From Streptococcus sp. M334 (lineage in GTDB: Bacteria > Bacillota > Bacilli > Lactobacillales > Streptococcaceae), in contig NZ_GL732491.1 in NCBI RefSeq assembly GCF_000187745.1, positions 1 through 64,000 on the forward strand: a DNA stretch of 64,000 nt, given 5' to 3'. Position 1 is the stretch's first letter. Every line of letters starts with the position of its first letter. Shown here piece after piece: positions 18,632-26,706 of the stretch. The position numbers and the translations under genes are program-made. The notes beneath the pieces were generated by a model. The model was not told where the DNA came from. It saw nothing but the letters and a program-made list of their open reading frames with translations, and did no database searches.

Positions 18632-19957
18632 ATGGATTTTTTCTTAGTAGTAGATTTTATATTATATTTTTTAATTATTAGTCACAGTTACCATTTAATT
18701 TGTAAAGGTCAAATAAAATCAAAGGAATTATACATTTTTGGTGCTTATACACTACTATTACAAATAGTCCTTGGTCTTCCTTTTTATTTTCTATCTTTAG
18801 ATGGGTTAGGGATTGCAACATTTTTATTTCCTTTGGGCCTATATTCCTATTTTCGATGGATTAAACAGTATGAGAGGGATAGAGGACTATTCCTAAGTTT
18901 ACTACTATCTCTTTTATATGAGAGTCCTCACACCTTTCTGTCCGTAACTTTTTCCTCTATAACAGGAGACAATTTTGTTTTACAATATTATGGGTTATTC
19001 TTTTTCGTTGTAACGGTGTTGACTTATGTCGTTATCGTAACAATCATTCATTATTTCCATTTGGAACTAGCCTATTTTGACAAGGACTACCTTTATCCCT
19101 TCTTGAAAAAAGTATTTTTTGCTTTACTACTGCTCCATACTGCATCTTTCGTTTCAGATATGGTAAGTACGATTAAACATTTGAATAGTTTTGGAAGTAT
19201 TTTATCATCTATTGTCTTTATTTCTCTCCTTTTGACCTTCTTTGCAATGAATTCGCATAAAGAACAAATAGAAAAAGAGATTGCTTTGAAGCAGAAGAAA
19301 TTTGAACAGAAACATTTACAAAACTACACAGATGAAATTGTCGGTCTGTATAATGAAATTCGTGGTTTTCGACATGACTATGCTGGGATGCTTGTCAGTA
19401 TGCAGATGGCAATTGACAGTGGTGATTTACAGGAAATTGACAGAGTTTACAATGAAGTTTTGGTCAAAGCAAATCATAAACTGCGTTCAGATAAGTACAC
19501 TTACTTTGATTTGAACAATATAGAAGATTCAGCTTTACGAAGCTTGGTTGCACAGTCAATTGTCTATGCTCGAAATAATGGTGTAGAGTTTACACTGGAA
19601 GTAAAAGATACGATTACCAAGCTCCCAATTGAACTATTGGATTTGGTTCGTATCATGAGCGTTTTATTGAACAATGCTGTCGAAGGATCGGCTGATAGCT
19701 ATAAAAAGCAGATGGAAGTAGCAGTTATTAAGATGGAAACTGAAACAGTTATTGTGATTCAGAATTCATGTAAAATGACGATGACTCCTTCAGGAGATCT
19801 ATTTGCTTTAGGATTCTCCACTAAGGGAAGAAATCGCGGAGTAGGATTAAATAATGTGAAAGAACTACTAGATAAGTACAACAATATTATTTTAGAAACA
19901 GAGATGGAAGGAAGTACATTTAGACAAATTATTAGATTTAAGAGGGAATTTGAATGA
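18632..19957 (+). CDS. comD: Competence histidine kinase ComD
   Basis: 441 residues. The N-terminal half has six or seven membrane segments, the pheromone-sensing domain. Then a coiled linker, the HPK10-type phosphoacceptor in RGFRHDYAG (about 244-252), an N-box (LLNNAVEGS) and a G-box (GVGLNNVKELL). It binds mature ComC outside and phosphorylates ComE inside. Its N-terminal sequence should be matched to the local pheromone, so pherotype is set by the comC-comD pair. It overlaps comE by 4 bp. Confidence 0.97.
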   Translation: MDFFLVVDFILYFLIISHSYHLICKGQIKSKELYIFGAYTLLLQIVLGLPFYFLSLDGLGIATFLFPLGLYSYFRWIKQYERDRGLFLSLLLSLLYESPHTFLSVTFSSITGDNFVLQYYGLFFFVVTVLTYVVIVTIIHYFHLELAYFDKDYLYPFLKKVFFALLLLHTASFVSDMVSTIKHLNSFGSILSSIVFISLLLTFFAMNSHKEQIEKEIALKQKKFEQKHLQNYTDEIVGLYNEIRGFRHDYAGMLVSMQMAIDSGDLQEIDRVYNEVLVKANHKLRSDKYTYFDLNNIEDSALRSLVAQSIVYARNNGVEFTLEVKDTITKLPIELLDLVRIMSVLLNNAVEGSADSYKKQMEVAVIKMETETVIVIQNSCKMTMTPSGDLFALGFSTKGRNRGVGLNNVKELLDKYNNIILETEMEGSTFRQIIRFKREFE

Positions 19958-20706
19958 AAGTTTTAATTTTAGAGGATGTTATTGAACATCAAGTGAGACT
20001 AGAAAGAATATTGGATGAAATTTCGAAAGAATCGAATATTCCAATATCATACAAGACAACGGGAAAAGTCCGTGAATTTGAAGAATACATTGAAAATGAT
20101 GAAGTAAATCAGCTTTATTTCCTAGATATTGATATTCATGGAATTGAGAAAAAAGGATTTGAGGTTGCTCAGCTCATTCGTCATTACAATCCTTACGCTA
20201 TTATCGTCTTTATCACCAGTCGATCAGAGTTTGCGACTCTAACCTATAAATACCAGGTATCAGCCCTAGATTTTGTTGATAAGGATATCAATGATGAGAT
20301 GTTTAAGAAGAGAATTGAGCAAAATATATTCTACACGAAGAGTATGTTACTTGAAAATGAAGATGTTGTAGATTATTTTGATTACAATTACAAGGGAAAT
20401 GATTTAAAAATTCCTTACCATGATATTTTGTATATTGAAACGACAGGTGTCTCTCATAAATTACGCATTATTGGTAAGAATTTTGCAAAAGAGTTCTATG
20501 GAACAATGACAGATATTCAGGAAAAGGACAAACATACTCAGCGATTTTATTCTCCTCATAAGTCATTTTTGGTAAATATAGGCAATATCAGAGAAATTGA
20601 TCGAAAAAATCTGGAAATTGTTTTCTATGAAGACCATCGTTGTCCTATTTCAAGGTTAAAAATTAGAAAATTAAAAGATATTCTAGAGAAAAAATCTAAA
20701 AAGTGA
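19954..20706 (+). CDS. comE: Competence response regulator ComE
   Basis: 250 residues. Receiver domain with acidic residues ED (7-8) and phosphoacceptor in YFLDIDIHG (Asp58), followed by a LytTR DNA-binding domain (about 140-245, YIETTGVSHKLRI, FYSPHKSFLVNIGNI). Phosphorylated ComE binds the direct repeats at comC and comX. Starts by ATGA overlap with comD, with a GGGAAT ribosome region. Confidence 0.97.
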   Translation: MKVLILEDVIEHQVRLERILDEISKESNIPISYKTTGKVREFEEYIENDEVNQLYFLDIDIHGIEKKGFEVAQLIRHYNPYAIIVFITSRSEFATLTYKYQVSALDFVDKDINDEMFKKRIEQNIFYTKSMLLENEDVVDYFDYNYKGNDLKIPYHDILYIETTGVSHKLRIIGKNFAKEFYGTMTDIQEKDKHTQRFYSPHKSFLVNIGNIREIDRKNLEIVFYEDHRCPISRLKIRKLKDILEKKSKK

Positions 20707-20734
20707 TTGACAATTAGTAAGAAATTGATATAAT
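20707..20734 (+). promoter_or_regulatory. tRNA-Glu/tRNA-Asn promoter (TTGACA-16-TATAAT)
   Basis: TTGACA starts at the base after the comE stop codon and TATAAT ends 23 bp before the tRNA. No terminator lies between comE and this promoter, so com transcripts may run into the tRNAs. Confidence 0.8.
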
Positions 20735-20757
20735 GGTTATATCTGCTACAGATAGAA

Positions 20758-20829
20758 GGTCCGTTGGTCAAGGGGTTAAGACACCGCCTTTTCACGGCGG
20801 TAACACGGGTTCGAATCCCGTACGGACTA
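20758..20829 (+). tRNA. tRNA-Glu (anticodon UUC), second copy
   Basis: 72 nt, identical to the minus-strand copy at 432-503. The two inverted copies, 20 kb apart around the origin, are a possible site for origin-centred inversion. Confidence 0.96.
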
Positions 20830-20834
20830 TTTTA

Positions 20835-20908
20835 TCCGCCATAGCTCAGTTGGTAGTAGCGCATGACTGTTAATCATGATGTCGTAGGTTCGAGTCCTAC
20901 TGGCGGAG
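20835..20908 (+). tRNA. tRNA-Asn (anticodon GUU)
   Basis: 74-nt cloverleaf with anticodon loop CTGTTAA and acceptor TCCGCCA/TGGCGGA. It follows tRNA-Glu by 5 bp in one transcript. Confidence 0.95.
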
Positions 20909-20916
20909 TATAGATA

Positions 20917-20945
20917 AAAGGGAACATAGTGTTGTTCCCTTTTTT
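20917..20945 (+). terminator. Terminator of the tRNA-Glu/tRNA-Asn unit
   Basis: AAAGGGAACA-TAGTGT-TGTTCCCTTTTTT. It can also serve the TetR gene arriving from the other strand. Confidence 0.8.
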
Positions 20946-20948
20946 GTA

Positions 20949-21491
20949 TCAATTTGTATCACCAAGCATCTTCATAAGGAAGTCTGTTATTTCTTGAGGA
21001 CTTTCTTTTTTTCCATGTGCAATCCAAGTTTGGCAGACACCAAAAAGTGCGTGAGTTAGATAGATGCTACTATATTCTAATTCAGTGGTATTGAGATTCA
21101 GTTGCATAAAGCGTTTTTGTAAATCTGTGCTGAGCATGATATGAAGTTTATTTCTTAAGAAATTTTGGATTTCTTTGGTACCATTTTCAGAAAGCAGAGC
21201 AGCCAGAAGTGGTTCTGACTCTAGATATTCAAATACTTCTAAAATAGCATCTCTTTTGTGCTGAGCATGTTTTTGAAAAATATATTCAAATGTATGAAAT
21301 AGCTTGCTTTGATAGTGCTCAATCATATCATACTTATCCTTATAGTGAGTATAGAAGCTGGAACGACTAATTCCGGCTTTTTCTGCTAACTTGACAGTAG
21401 AAATTTGATCAAATGGCTGTTCCATCAGTAGTTGTACCATAGCATTTTCAATAGTTTGCTTTGTTTTTAAGCGTTTGTTACTTTCTTGCAT
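20949..21491 (-). CDS. TetR/AcrR-family repressor
   Basis: 180 residues. N-terminal helix-turn-helix (TVKLAEKAGISRSSFYTHYKDKYDMIEHY, about 33-61) typical of TetR, with a divergent C-terminal ligand domain. It is transcribed away from the YhgE-type membrane gene; two copies of a TTAGAC-N5-GTCTAA motif lie in the shared control region, one next to each gene. The likely role is repression of both itself and the membrane protein. Ligand unknown. Confidence 0.9.
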   Translation of the reverse strand: MQESNKRLKTKQTIENAMVQLLMEQPFDQISTVKLAEKAGISRSSFYTHYKDKYDMIEHYQSKLFHTFEYIFQKHAQHKRDAILEVFEYLESEPLLAALLSENGTKEIQNFLRNKLHIMLSTDLQKRFMQLNLNTTELEYSSIYLTHALFGVCQTWIAHGKKESPQEITDFLMKMLGDTN

Positions 21492-21511
21492 ACTTCCTCC
21501 TTGTAAACAAA

Positions 21512-21528
21512 TTAGACTATATGTCTAA
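21512..21528. promoter_or_regulatory. TetR operator 1 (proximal to the repressor gene)
   Basis: TTAGAC-TATAT-GTCTAA, a perfect 6-bp inverted repeat, 21 bp before the TetR start codon. Confidence 0.7.
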
Positions 21529-21544
21529 AAATAGATTTTTTATC

Positions 21545-21572
21545 TTGTAATTTAGATTTTTTAATGTATAAT
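21545..21572 (+). promoter_or_regulatory. yhgE promoter (TTGTAA-16-TATAAT)
   Basis: TTGTAA (21545-21550) and TATAAT (21567-21572). The predicted start site, near 21579, lies between the two operators. Confidence 0.65.
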
Positions 21573-21588
21573 CTATTATATCAAAATT

Positions 21589-21605
21589 TTAGACAATATG
21601 TTTAA
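21589..21605. promoter_or_regulatory. TetR operator 2 (in the yhgE leader)
   Basis: TTAGAC-AATAT-GTTTAA, one mismatch from operator 1. It lies downstream of the -10 box and just before the ribosome site, so a bound repressor would block elongation or early initiation. Confidence 0.65.
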
Positions 21606-21618
21606 AAAAGGAGAAACT

Positions 21619-24072
21619 ATGTTTAAAGAATGGAAAGCAATTTTTAAAAAACCAACCTTTATTATTGTCATGATAGGAATTTCTCTTGTTCCAGCTCTGT
21701 ACAATGTCATATTTTTGTCCTCAATGTGGGATCCATATGGGCAATTGTCTGATTTACCTGTGGCAGTTGTCAATAATGATAAAGAGGCTTCCTATAATGG
21801 TAATAGCATGTCTATAGGAAAAGACATGGTGTCCAATTTAAAAGAAAATAAAACTTTGGATTTTCATTTTGTAGATGAAGAAGAAGGTAAGAAGGGCTTA
21901 GAAAATGGTGATTACTATATGGTAGTGACTTTACCAAGTGATTTATCTGAAAAAGCAGCTTCTATTTTAACGGATCATCCAGAGCAAATGCAAATCGATT
22001 ATCAGACTTCAAGTGGTCATAGTTTTATTGCTAGCAAGATGAGCGATTCTGCTATGACACAATTAAAGCAGAATGTTTCTACTAATGTAACCAAGACCTA
22101 TACCAAAGCTTTATTTAACAAAATGATTGATTTAAAGGATGGTATGAATCAAGCAGCTTCAGGCAGTGAAAAATTAACTGATGGAGCGAATCAGTTAGTG
22201 GCAGGAAGTCAAACATTAACAACTAACCTAAACTCTTTAGCAGATTCAAGTTTAACATTTTCAAATGGAACGGAGCAGTTTACTAAAGGATTATCCTCAT
22301 ATGTCTCTGGTGTTGAACAACTTCATCTTGGCTTAGGGAATTTTAATAGTGGTTTAGTTACATATACTGGTGCAGTGAGTCAGTTATCTAGTCAATCAGC
22401 TACCCTTCAAATGGGTGTGGAGCAATTAAGTGAAGGGATTCAACAACTTTCTAGTAAGTTAGATGCTTCGTCTGGGCAAAAAGATCAAATTAATCAATTA
22501 TCTTCTGGTCTGAATCAGTTAAATCAAGTTATTCAAAATATTGATGTTGGAGATACAAAACAGTTAGATTCTGTTTTATCAAGTATAGTATCTCTTTCTA
22601 ATCAAATGCTAGTAAGTGCTCAGTCTGAAAAAGCAACTACATTAGCCAATATTCAATCAACAGCAGCTTATCAATCCTTGACAAGTGAGCAACAAGCTGA
22701 GATAAGTGCTTCTGTATCTCAAAATTCGACTGATAGTATTCAATCGGCTCAGTCAATTATAGCTTTAGTACAAGGTTTACAGGGAAGTTTAGAAAACTTA
22801 CAAAATCAATCTTCTAATCTTTCGACGTTAAAAAATCAAGCTAATCAAGTATTACCGCGTGCTTCTACTTCTTTGACAGGATTGTCAAGTGGATTAACAG
22901 AGATACAAGGAGCTGTTACTAGTAAATTAGTTCCTGCCAGTCAGTCAATTGCATCAGGTGTAAACGCATATACTACAGGTGTTGATAAAGTTTCTCAGGG
23001 CGCAAGTCAACTAAGTGAAAAGAATTCCACCTTGACAGGTAGTTTGGATCAACTAGTTTCAGGCTCAACTACCTTGACACAAAAATCTTCTAACTTGACA
23101 GCAGGAGTTGGTCAATTAGTTGAAAAAACTCCAGAATTAGTGTCTGGTATTGAAAAATTATCAACTGGCTCTAACCAATTGAATCAAAATAGCCAAGAAT
23201 TAATAGCAGGAGTTGATAAATTGCAGTTAGGATCGGGCCAATTAGCTGATAAATCCAGTCAGTTACTTTCAGGTGCTTCTCAATTAGAGAATGGAGCTAA
23301 TAAATTGGCAGATGGAGCTGGGAAACTAGCAGAAGGTGGAACAAAGTTAACTTCCGGATTGGAAGGTCTACAGACAGGACTTGCTTCTTTAGGACAAGGA
23401 TTGAGTAATGCTAGTGATCAACTCAAATCAGCATCTACGGAATCTAAAAATGCAGAGATTTTATCAAATCCTCTCAGTCTTTCTAAAACAGACAATGATC
23501 AAGTTCCTGTAAATGGAGTTGCAATGGCTCCTTATATGATATCAGTTGCTCTTTTTGTTGTAGCAATATCAACGAATATGATCTTTGCGAAGCTGCCTTC
23601 AGGACGTCATCCAGAGAGCCGTTGGGCTTGGTTGAAATCTAGAGCTGAAATAAATGGTATTATAGCTATTTTAGCAGGGATTTTGGTATATGGAGGAGTT
23701 CATCTTATTGGTCTAACTGCTAATCATGAAATGAGAACATTTATTCTCATCATCTTAACAAGTTTAGTATTCATGTCTATGGTGACTGCTTTAACAACGT
23801 GGAATAGCCGTATAGGAGCTTTCTTCTCTCTTATCTTGCTTTTATTACAGTTGGCATCAAGTGCCGGTACTTATCCACTTGCTTTGACAAATGATTTCTT
23901 TAGAGCTATTAATCCTTGGTTACCAATGAGTTATTCAGTTTCGGGATTACGACAAACAATCTCTATGACAGGAAATATTCATCATCAAGTCATTTTCCTT
24001 GCTGTGATACTAGCTCTATTTATTGGTTTAGGTATGCTAGCCCATCAATCTAAGAAAATGGAAGAAGATTAA
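21619..24072 (+). CDS. YhgE/Pip-family membrane protein
   Basis: 817 residues from MFKEWKAIFKKP, chosen because AAAAGGAGAAACT precedes it; an ATG 21 bp upstream has no such site. One N-terminal membrane segment (about 13-35), then a large extracellular part (about 40-640) built of repeating SGxxxLxxG heptads (for example GAxQLxxGAxKL), and five or so C-terminal membrane segments related to ABC-2 permeases. Family members include the Lactococcus phage-infection protein Pip and Bacillus YhgE. The extracellular coiled stalk may contact the wall or secreted partners. The true function is not settled; phage adsorption or export are possibilities. Under the divergent TetR repressor. Confidence 0.88.
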   Translation: MFKEWKAIFKKPTFIIVMIGISLVPALYNVIFLSSMWDPYGQLSDLPVAVVNNDKEASYNGNSMSIGKDMVSNLKENKTLDFHFVDEEEGKKGLENGDYYMVVTLPSDLSEKAASILTDHPEQMQIDYQTSSGHSFIASKMSDSAMTQLKQNVSTNVTKTYTKALFNKMIDLKDGMNQAASGSEKLTDGANQLVAGSQTLTTNLNSLADSSLTFSNGTEQFTKGLSSYVSGVEQLHLGLGNFNSGLVTYTGAVSQLSSQSATLQMGVEQLSEGIQQLSSKLDASSGQKDQINQLSSGLNQLNQVIQNIDVGDTKQLDSVLSSIVSLSNQMLVSAQSEKATTLANIQSTAAYQSLTSEQQAEISASVSQNSTDSIQSAQSIIALVQGLQGSLENLQNQSSNLSTLKNQANQVLPRASTSLTGLSSGLTEIQGAVTSKLVPASQSIASGVNAYTTGVDKVSQGASQLSEKNSTLTGSLDQLVSGSTTLTQKSSNLTAGVGQLVEKTPELVSGIEKLSTGSNQLNQNSQELIAGVDKLQLGSGQLADKSSQLLSGASQLENGANKLADGAGKLAEGGTKLTSGLEGLQTGLASLGQGLSNASDQLKSASTESKNAEILSNPLSLSKTDNDQVPVNGVAMAPYMISVALFVVAISTNMIFAKLPSGRHPESRWAWLKSRAEINGIIAILAGILVYGGVHLIGLTANHEMRTFILIILTSLVFMSMVTALTTWNSRIGAFFSLILLLLQLASSAGTYPLALTNDFFRAINPWLPMSYSVSGLRQTISMTGNIHHQVIFLAVILALFIGLGMLAHQSKKMEED

Positions 24073-24104
24073 AAAAATCGACCGCTTAACTGGTCGATTT
24101 TTTA
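24073..24104. terminator. Two-way terminator between yhgE and yfhO
   Basis: AAAAAATCGACC-GCTTAACT-GGTCGATTTTTT. A-tract and T-tract on both sides allow termination from either strand. Confidence 0.85.
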
Positions 24105-26645
24105 TGTCTTAGATGACTTTCGTTTGTGATTATAGATTCCAAATAGTAAGAGAGAAGTAAAGGAACAGATTGCTCCAACAACAAACCCATTAGGAATAAA
24201 GGAAAGTGTAATAGTTCCTTTTCCCTTAGGAACGTCAACTTTCATAAAACCAGTTTGAGCTTGTTTAATTTCTATTTTCTTACCATCTTGGTAGGCAGAC
24301 CAGCCTTTGTCATAAGGAATGGTGAAGAAAATGGACGTATCTTGTTTAACATTATATCTAGCAAAGACCTTGTTTTTAGAAGTTGATACTGTTACAGGTT
24401 GCTCTTTAATTTTTTGAATGGCCTCAGTTAAAGTTTGGGGATCTAAACGATAGAAGGTAGGAGGTTCAAATGATACTTGTGAATTTCCAGGGAAACTAAC
24501 ATGAATATTGAAAGTTTTTTTCTCTTTTGTATAGCCTAGATTAAAGAAGGAGAAGGCATTATCAGTTGTAAAAGTTTTCTTCTCCCCATTGACAAGAATG
24601 TCAACCTTTTTTTGTTTATCATTAGAAAAGTGAAGGTTTGTGAACGAAAGATAAACCTGGCTGTTTTCTGGTATTTCAATTTGATACTGGATTGCTGCAT
24701 CCTCATTTGAAGAACTTGTAAGACTAATCAAATCATTAGTATTTTCTATTTTGTCATGAGGGATTGGAGAAAAATAATCAAAATTGACGTTAGCAAGTTG
24801 ATTTAAAAACGAGGCCTGATTATCCAAGGTATGTTCATTGAACTTGACATCATTGTAAACAGATTGACTAGCAAAGGCAATCGGAAGAGAGAATTGATTT
24901 TCATATAGGGCAAGATTATCTTTTTGATATACAACTTGGAAACCATACTTATCAATAGGGTTTTCTGAGATATTGTACTGAATTCCAAATAAACTATCAG
25001 CTAAAATGCTATTATTGGCATAACGGAGATTGAGATTGGTCCCAGAGGATTTAAACCCAAGTTTATCTAAAGTAGAGCTTGCTGAACGATTTCGAACAGA
25101 AGAAAATTGAGAGATTCCATTGTAATTGAATTTCATACTGTCATTTCCTGTTTGAGTTTCTAGTTTTTCAGTACGAGTAAATTGATTTCTAATATATGTT
25201 GAGAAAGAGTCCATAGCTGGGATATCTCGATTATAAGCACTTCGAGAAGCAAATCCCCATTCCTTAGCAATTCCGTCCATTTGAGATGAGGCATTTAAAC
25301 TCATTTCAACCATTATAAATAAAGAGATTAGAATGGCAAATAGATTTACAGTGATAAACTTTTTAATAACTGCAAGGAGTAAAAGCGAATAGACAACCAA
25401 AAATTCAAGAGTCAGTAGAATATTCAAATCTGTTAAAAAAGAATAATGCGATTTGAGATAGATGGTAGCTAAAAATCCTGTTACTGCAAGAAAAAGCGAA
25501 GATAAAAAATTCCATACTTTAAGTTCTTTCAGACGATTTAAGACTTCTGCTGCTGTGTAAATTAACAAGGTAGAAAAAATCCAAGCATAGCGATGTAAAA
25601 ACATATTTGGAGTATGCATGCCTTGCCAAAATAAATCAAGCACTTCTATATAAAAGCTTGCAATTAGAAATGTAAAGAAAATTGCATAGATAAGTTTCAC
25701 GTGAAACTTAATAGATTTCAGTGTAAAAAATAAAATGGTCAAAATAAAGGGAAGTAGTCCGACAAAAATCATTGGAATAGCCCCATACTTTGTTGTATCA
25801 AAGGAACCAATGAATTGCTTAGCAAAGAGATCAAGATACCAGCTACTTTCAGTTTGAAACTTTGTAACTTCAGTTAATTTTTCTCCATGTGTCTGTAAAT
25901 CAAATAGAGTAGGAAGAGTCAGAATCAAACTAGCCATACCAGCTAAAAAGGATGTGACTATGAAATCAAGAACCGATGATTTTCGAGTCTTAAAGTCCCA
26001 AGAAATTTGGCAGAGATACCAGAAAATAAGAAACAATGCTGTCATATAGCCAAAATAATAATTTTGAATAAACAAAATTGACAGACTTGTAAAGTACAAT
26101 AGGAATTTCTTTTCAGTGATAAGCAGGTATAAACCAGTTATAATTAAAGGAATTAAGATAAAAACATCTAGCCAAGTTTTTATCTCTAGTTGACTGACAG
26201 AGAAACTCATCAGAGCATAGGAAGTAGATAAAGTTAGTTTTAAAGGCTTAGGAATCGATTGAAATAATTTATTTAAACTAAAATAGGTTGACAGTCCAAT
26301 CAATCCAAATTTTAAGAGAGTTGTCAGATAGACAGCATCTGGCATATTCGACAGATTAAAAAAGTAAACTAGAGGTGAAAGGAAACTTCCCAAGTAATAA
26401 CTAGATAGGGCATAGAAATTTAATCCGAGGCCACTTGTAAAGGTGTAAAACAGACTACCATTTCCATGTAGGATATTTCGTAAAGCTACATCAAAAATAA
26501 CGTATTGATGAAACCCATCTCCTAATAGTGGAGATGTATCGCTATTCCAGTAGATACCTTGAGATAGATATACTCCTATCATAATGACTACGGGAATGAT
26601 GAAAGAAACAAAATAGGTCCAATATGTTTTAAAAAATAATTTCAT
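24102..26645 (-). CDS. YfhO-family multispanning membrane protein
   Basis: 847 residues. About a dozen membrane segments in the first 480 residues, then a large extracellular domain, and one last segment near the C terminus (GFVVGAICSFTSLLLFGIY) before a basic tail. This is the YfhO plan, related to GT-C-type glycosyltransferases; homologues add sugars to lipoteichoic acid in Bacillus and Listeria. The substrate here is unknown. It lies head-on to replication. A perfect parS palindrome lies inside it (25693-25708). Confidence 0.88.
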   Translation of the reverse strand: MKLFFKTYWTYFVSFIIPVVIMIGVYLSQGIYWNSDTSPLLGDGFHQYVIFDVALRNILHGNGSLFYTFTSGLGLNFYALSSYYLGSFLSPLVYFFNLSNMPDAVYLTTLLKFGLIGLSTYFSLNKLFQSIPKPLKLTLSTSYALMSFSVSQLEIKTWLDVFILIPLIITGLYLLITEKKFLLYFTSLSILFIQNYYFGYMTALFLIFWYLCQISWDFKTRKSSVLDFIVTSFLAGMASLILTLPTLFDLQTHGEKLTEVTKFQTESSWYLDLFAKQFIGSFDTTKYGAIPMIFVGLLPFILTILFFTLKSIKFHVKLIYAIFFTFLIASFYIEVLDLFWQGMHTPNMFLHRYAWIFSTLLIYTAAEVLNRLKELKVWNFLSSLFLAVTGFLATIYLKSHYSFLTDLNILLTLEFLVVYSLLLLAVIKKFITVNLFAILISLFIMVEMSLNASSQMDGIAKEWGFASRSAYNRDIPAMDSFSTYIRNQFTRTEKLETQTGNDSMKFNYNGISQFSSVRNRSASSTLDKLGFKSSGTNLNLRYANNSILADSLFGIQYNISENPIDKYGFQVVYQKDNLALYENQFSLPIAFASQSVYNDVKFNEHTLDNQASFLNQLANVNFDYFSPIPHDKIENTNDLISLTSSSNEDAAIQYQIEIPENSQVYLSFTNLHFSNDKQKKVDILVNGEKKTFTTDNAFSFFNLGYTKEKKTFNIHVSFPGNSQVSFEPPTFYRLDPQTLTEAIQKIKEQPVTVSTSKNKVFARYNVKQDTSIFFTIPYDKGWSAYQDGKKIEIKQAQTGFMKVDVPKGKGTITLSFIPNGFVVGAICSFTSLLLFGIYNHKRKSSKT
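25693..25708. promoter_or_regulatory. parS site for ParB
   Basis: AGTTTCACGTGAAACT, a perfect 16-bp palindrome whose central 14 bp equal the parS consensus. Lies inside yfhO about 10 kb right of the origin. Confidence 0.88.
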
Positions 26646-26706
26646 GTTACCTCATAAAATGTTAGAAAACCCAGCTGGTTAACCCAACTGAGTTTTGAAG
26701 TTTTAT

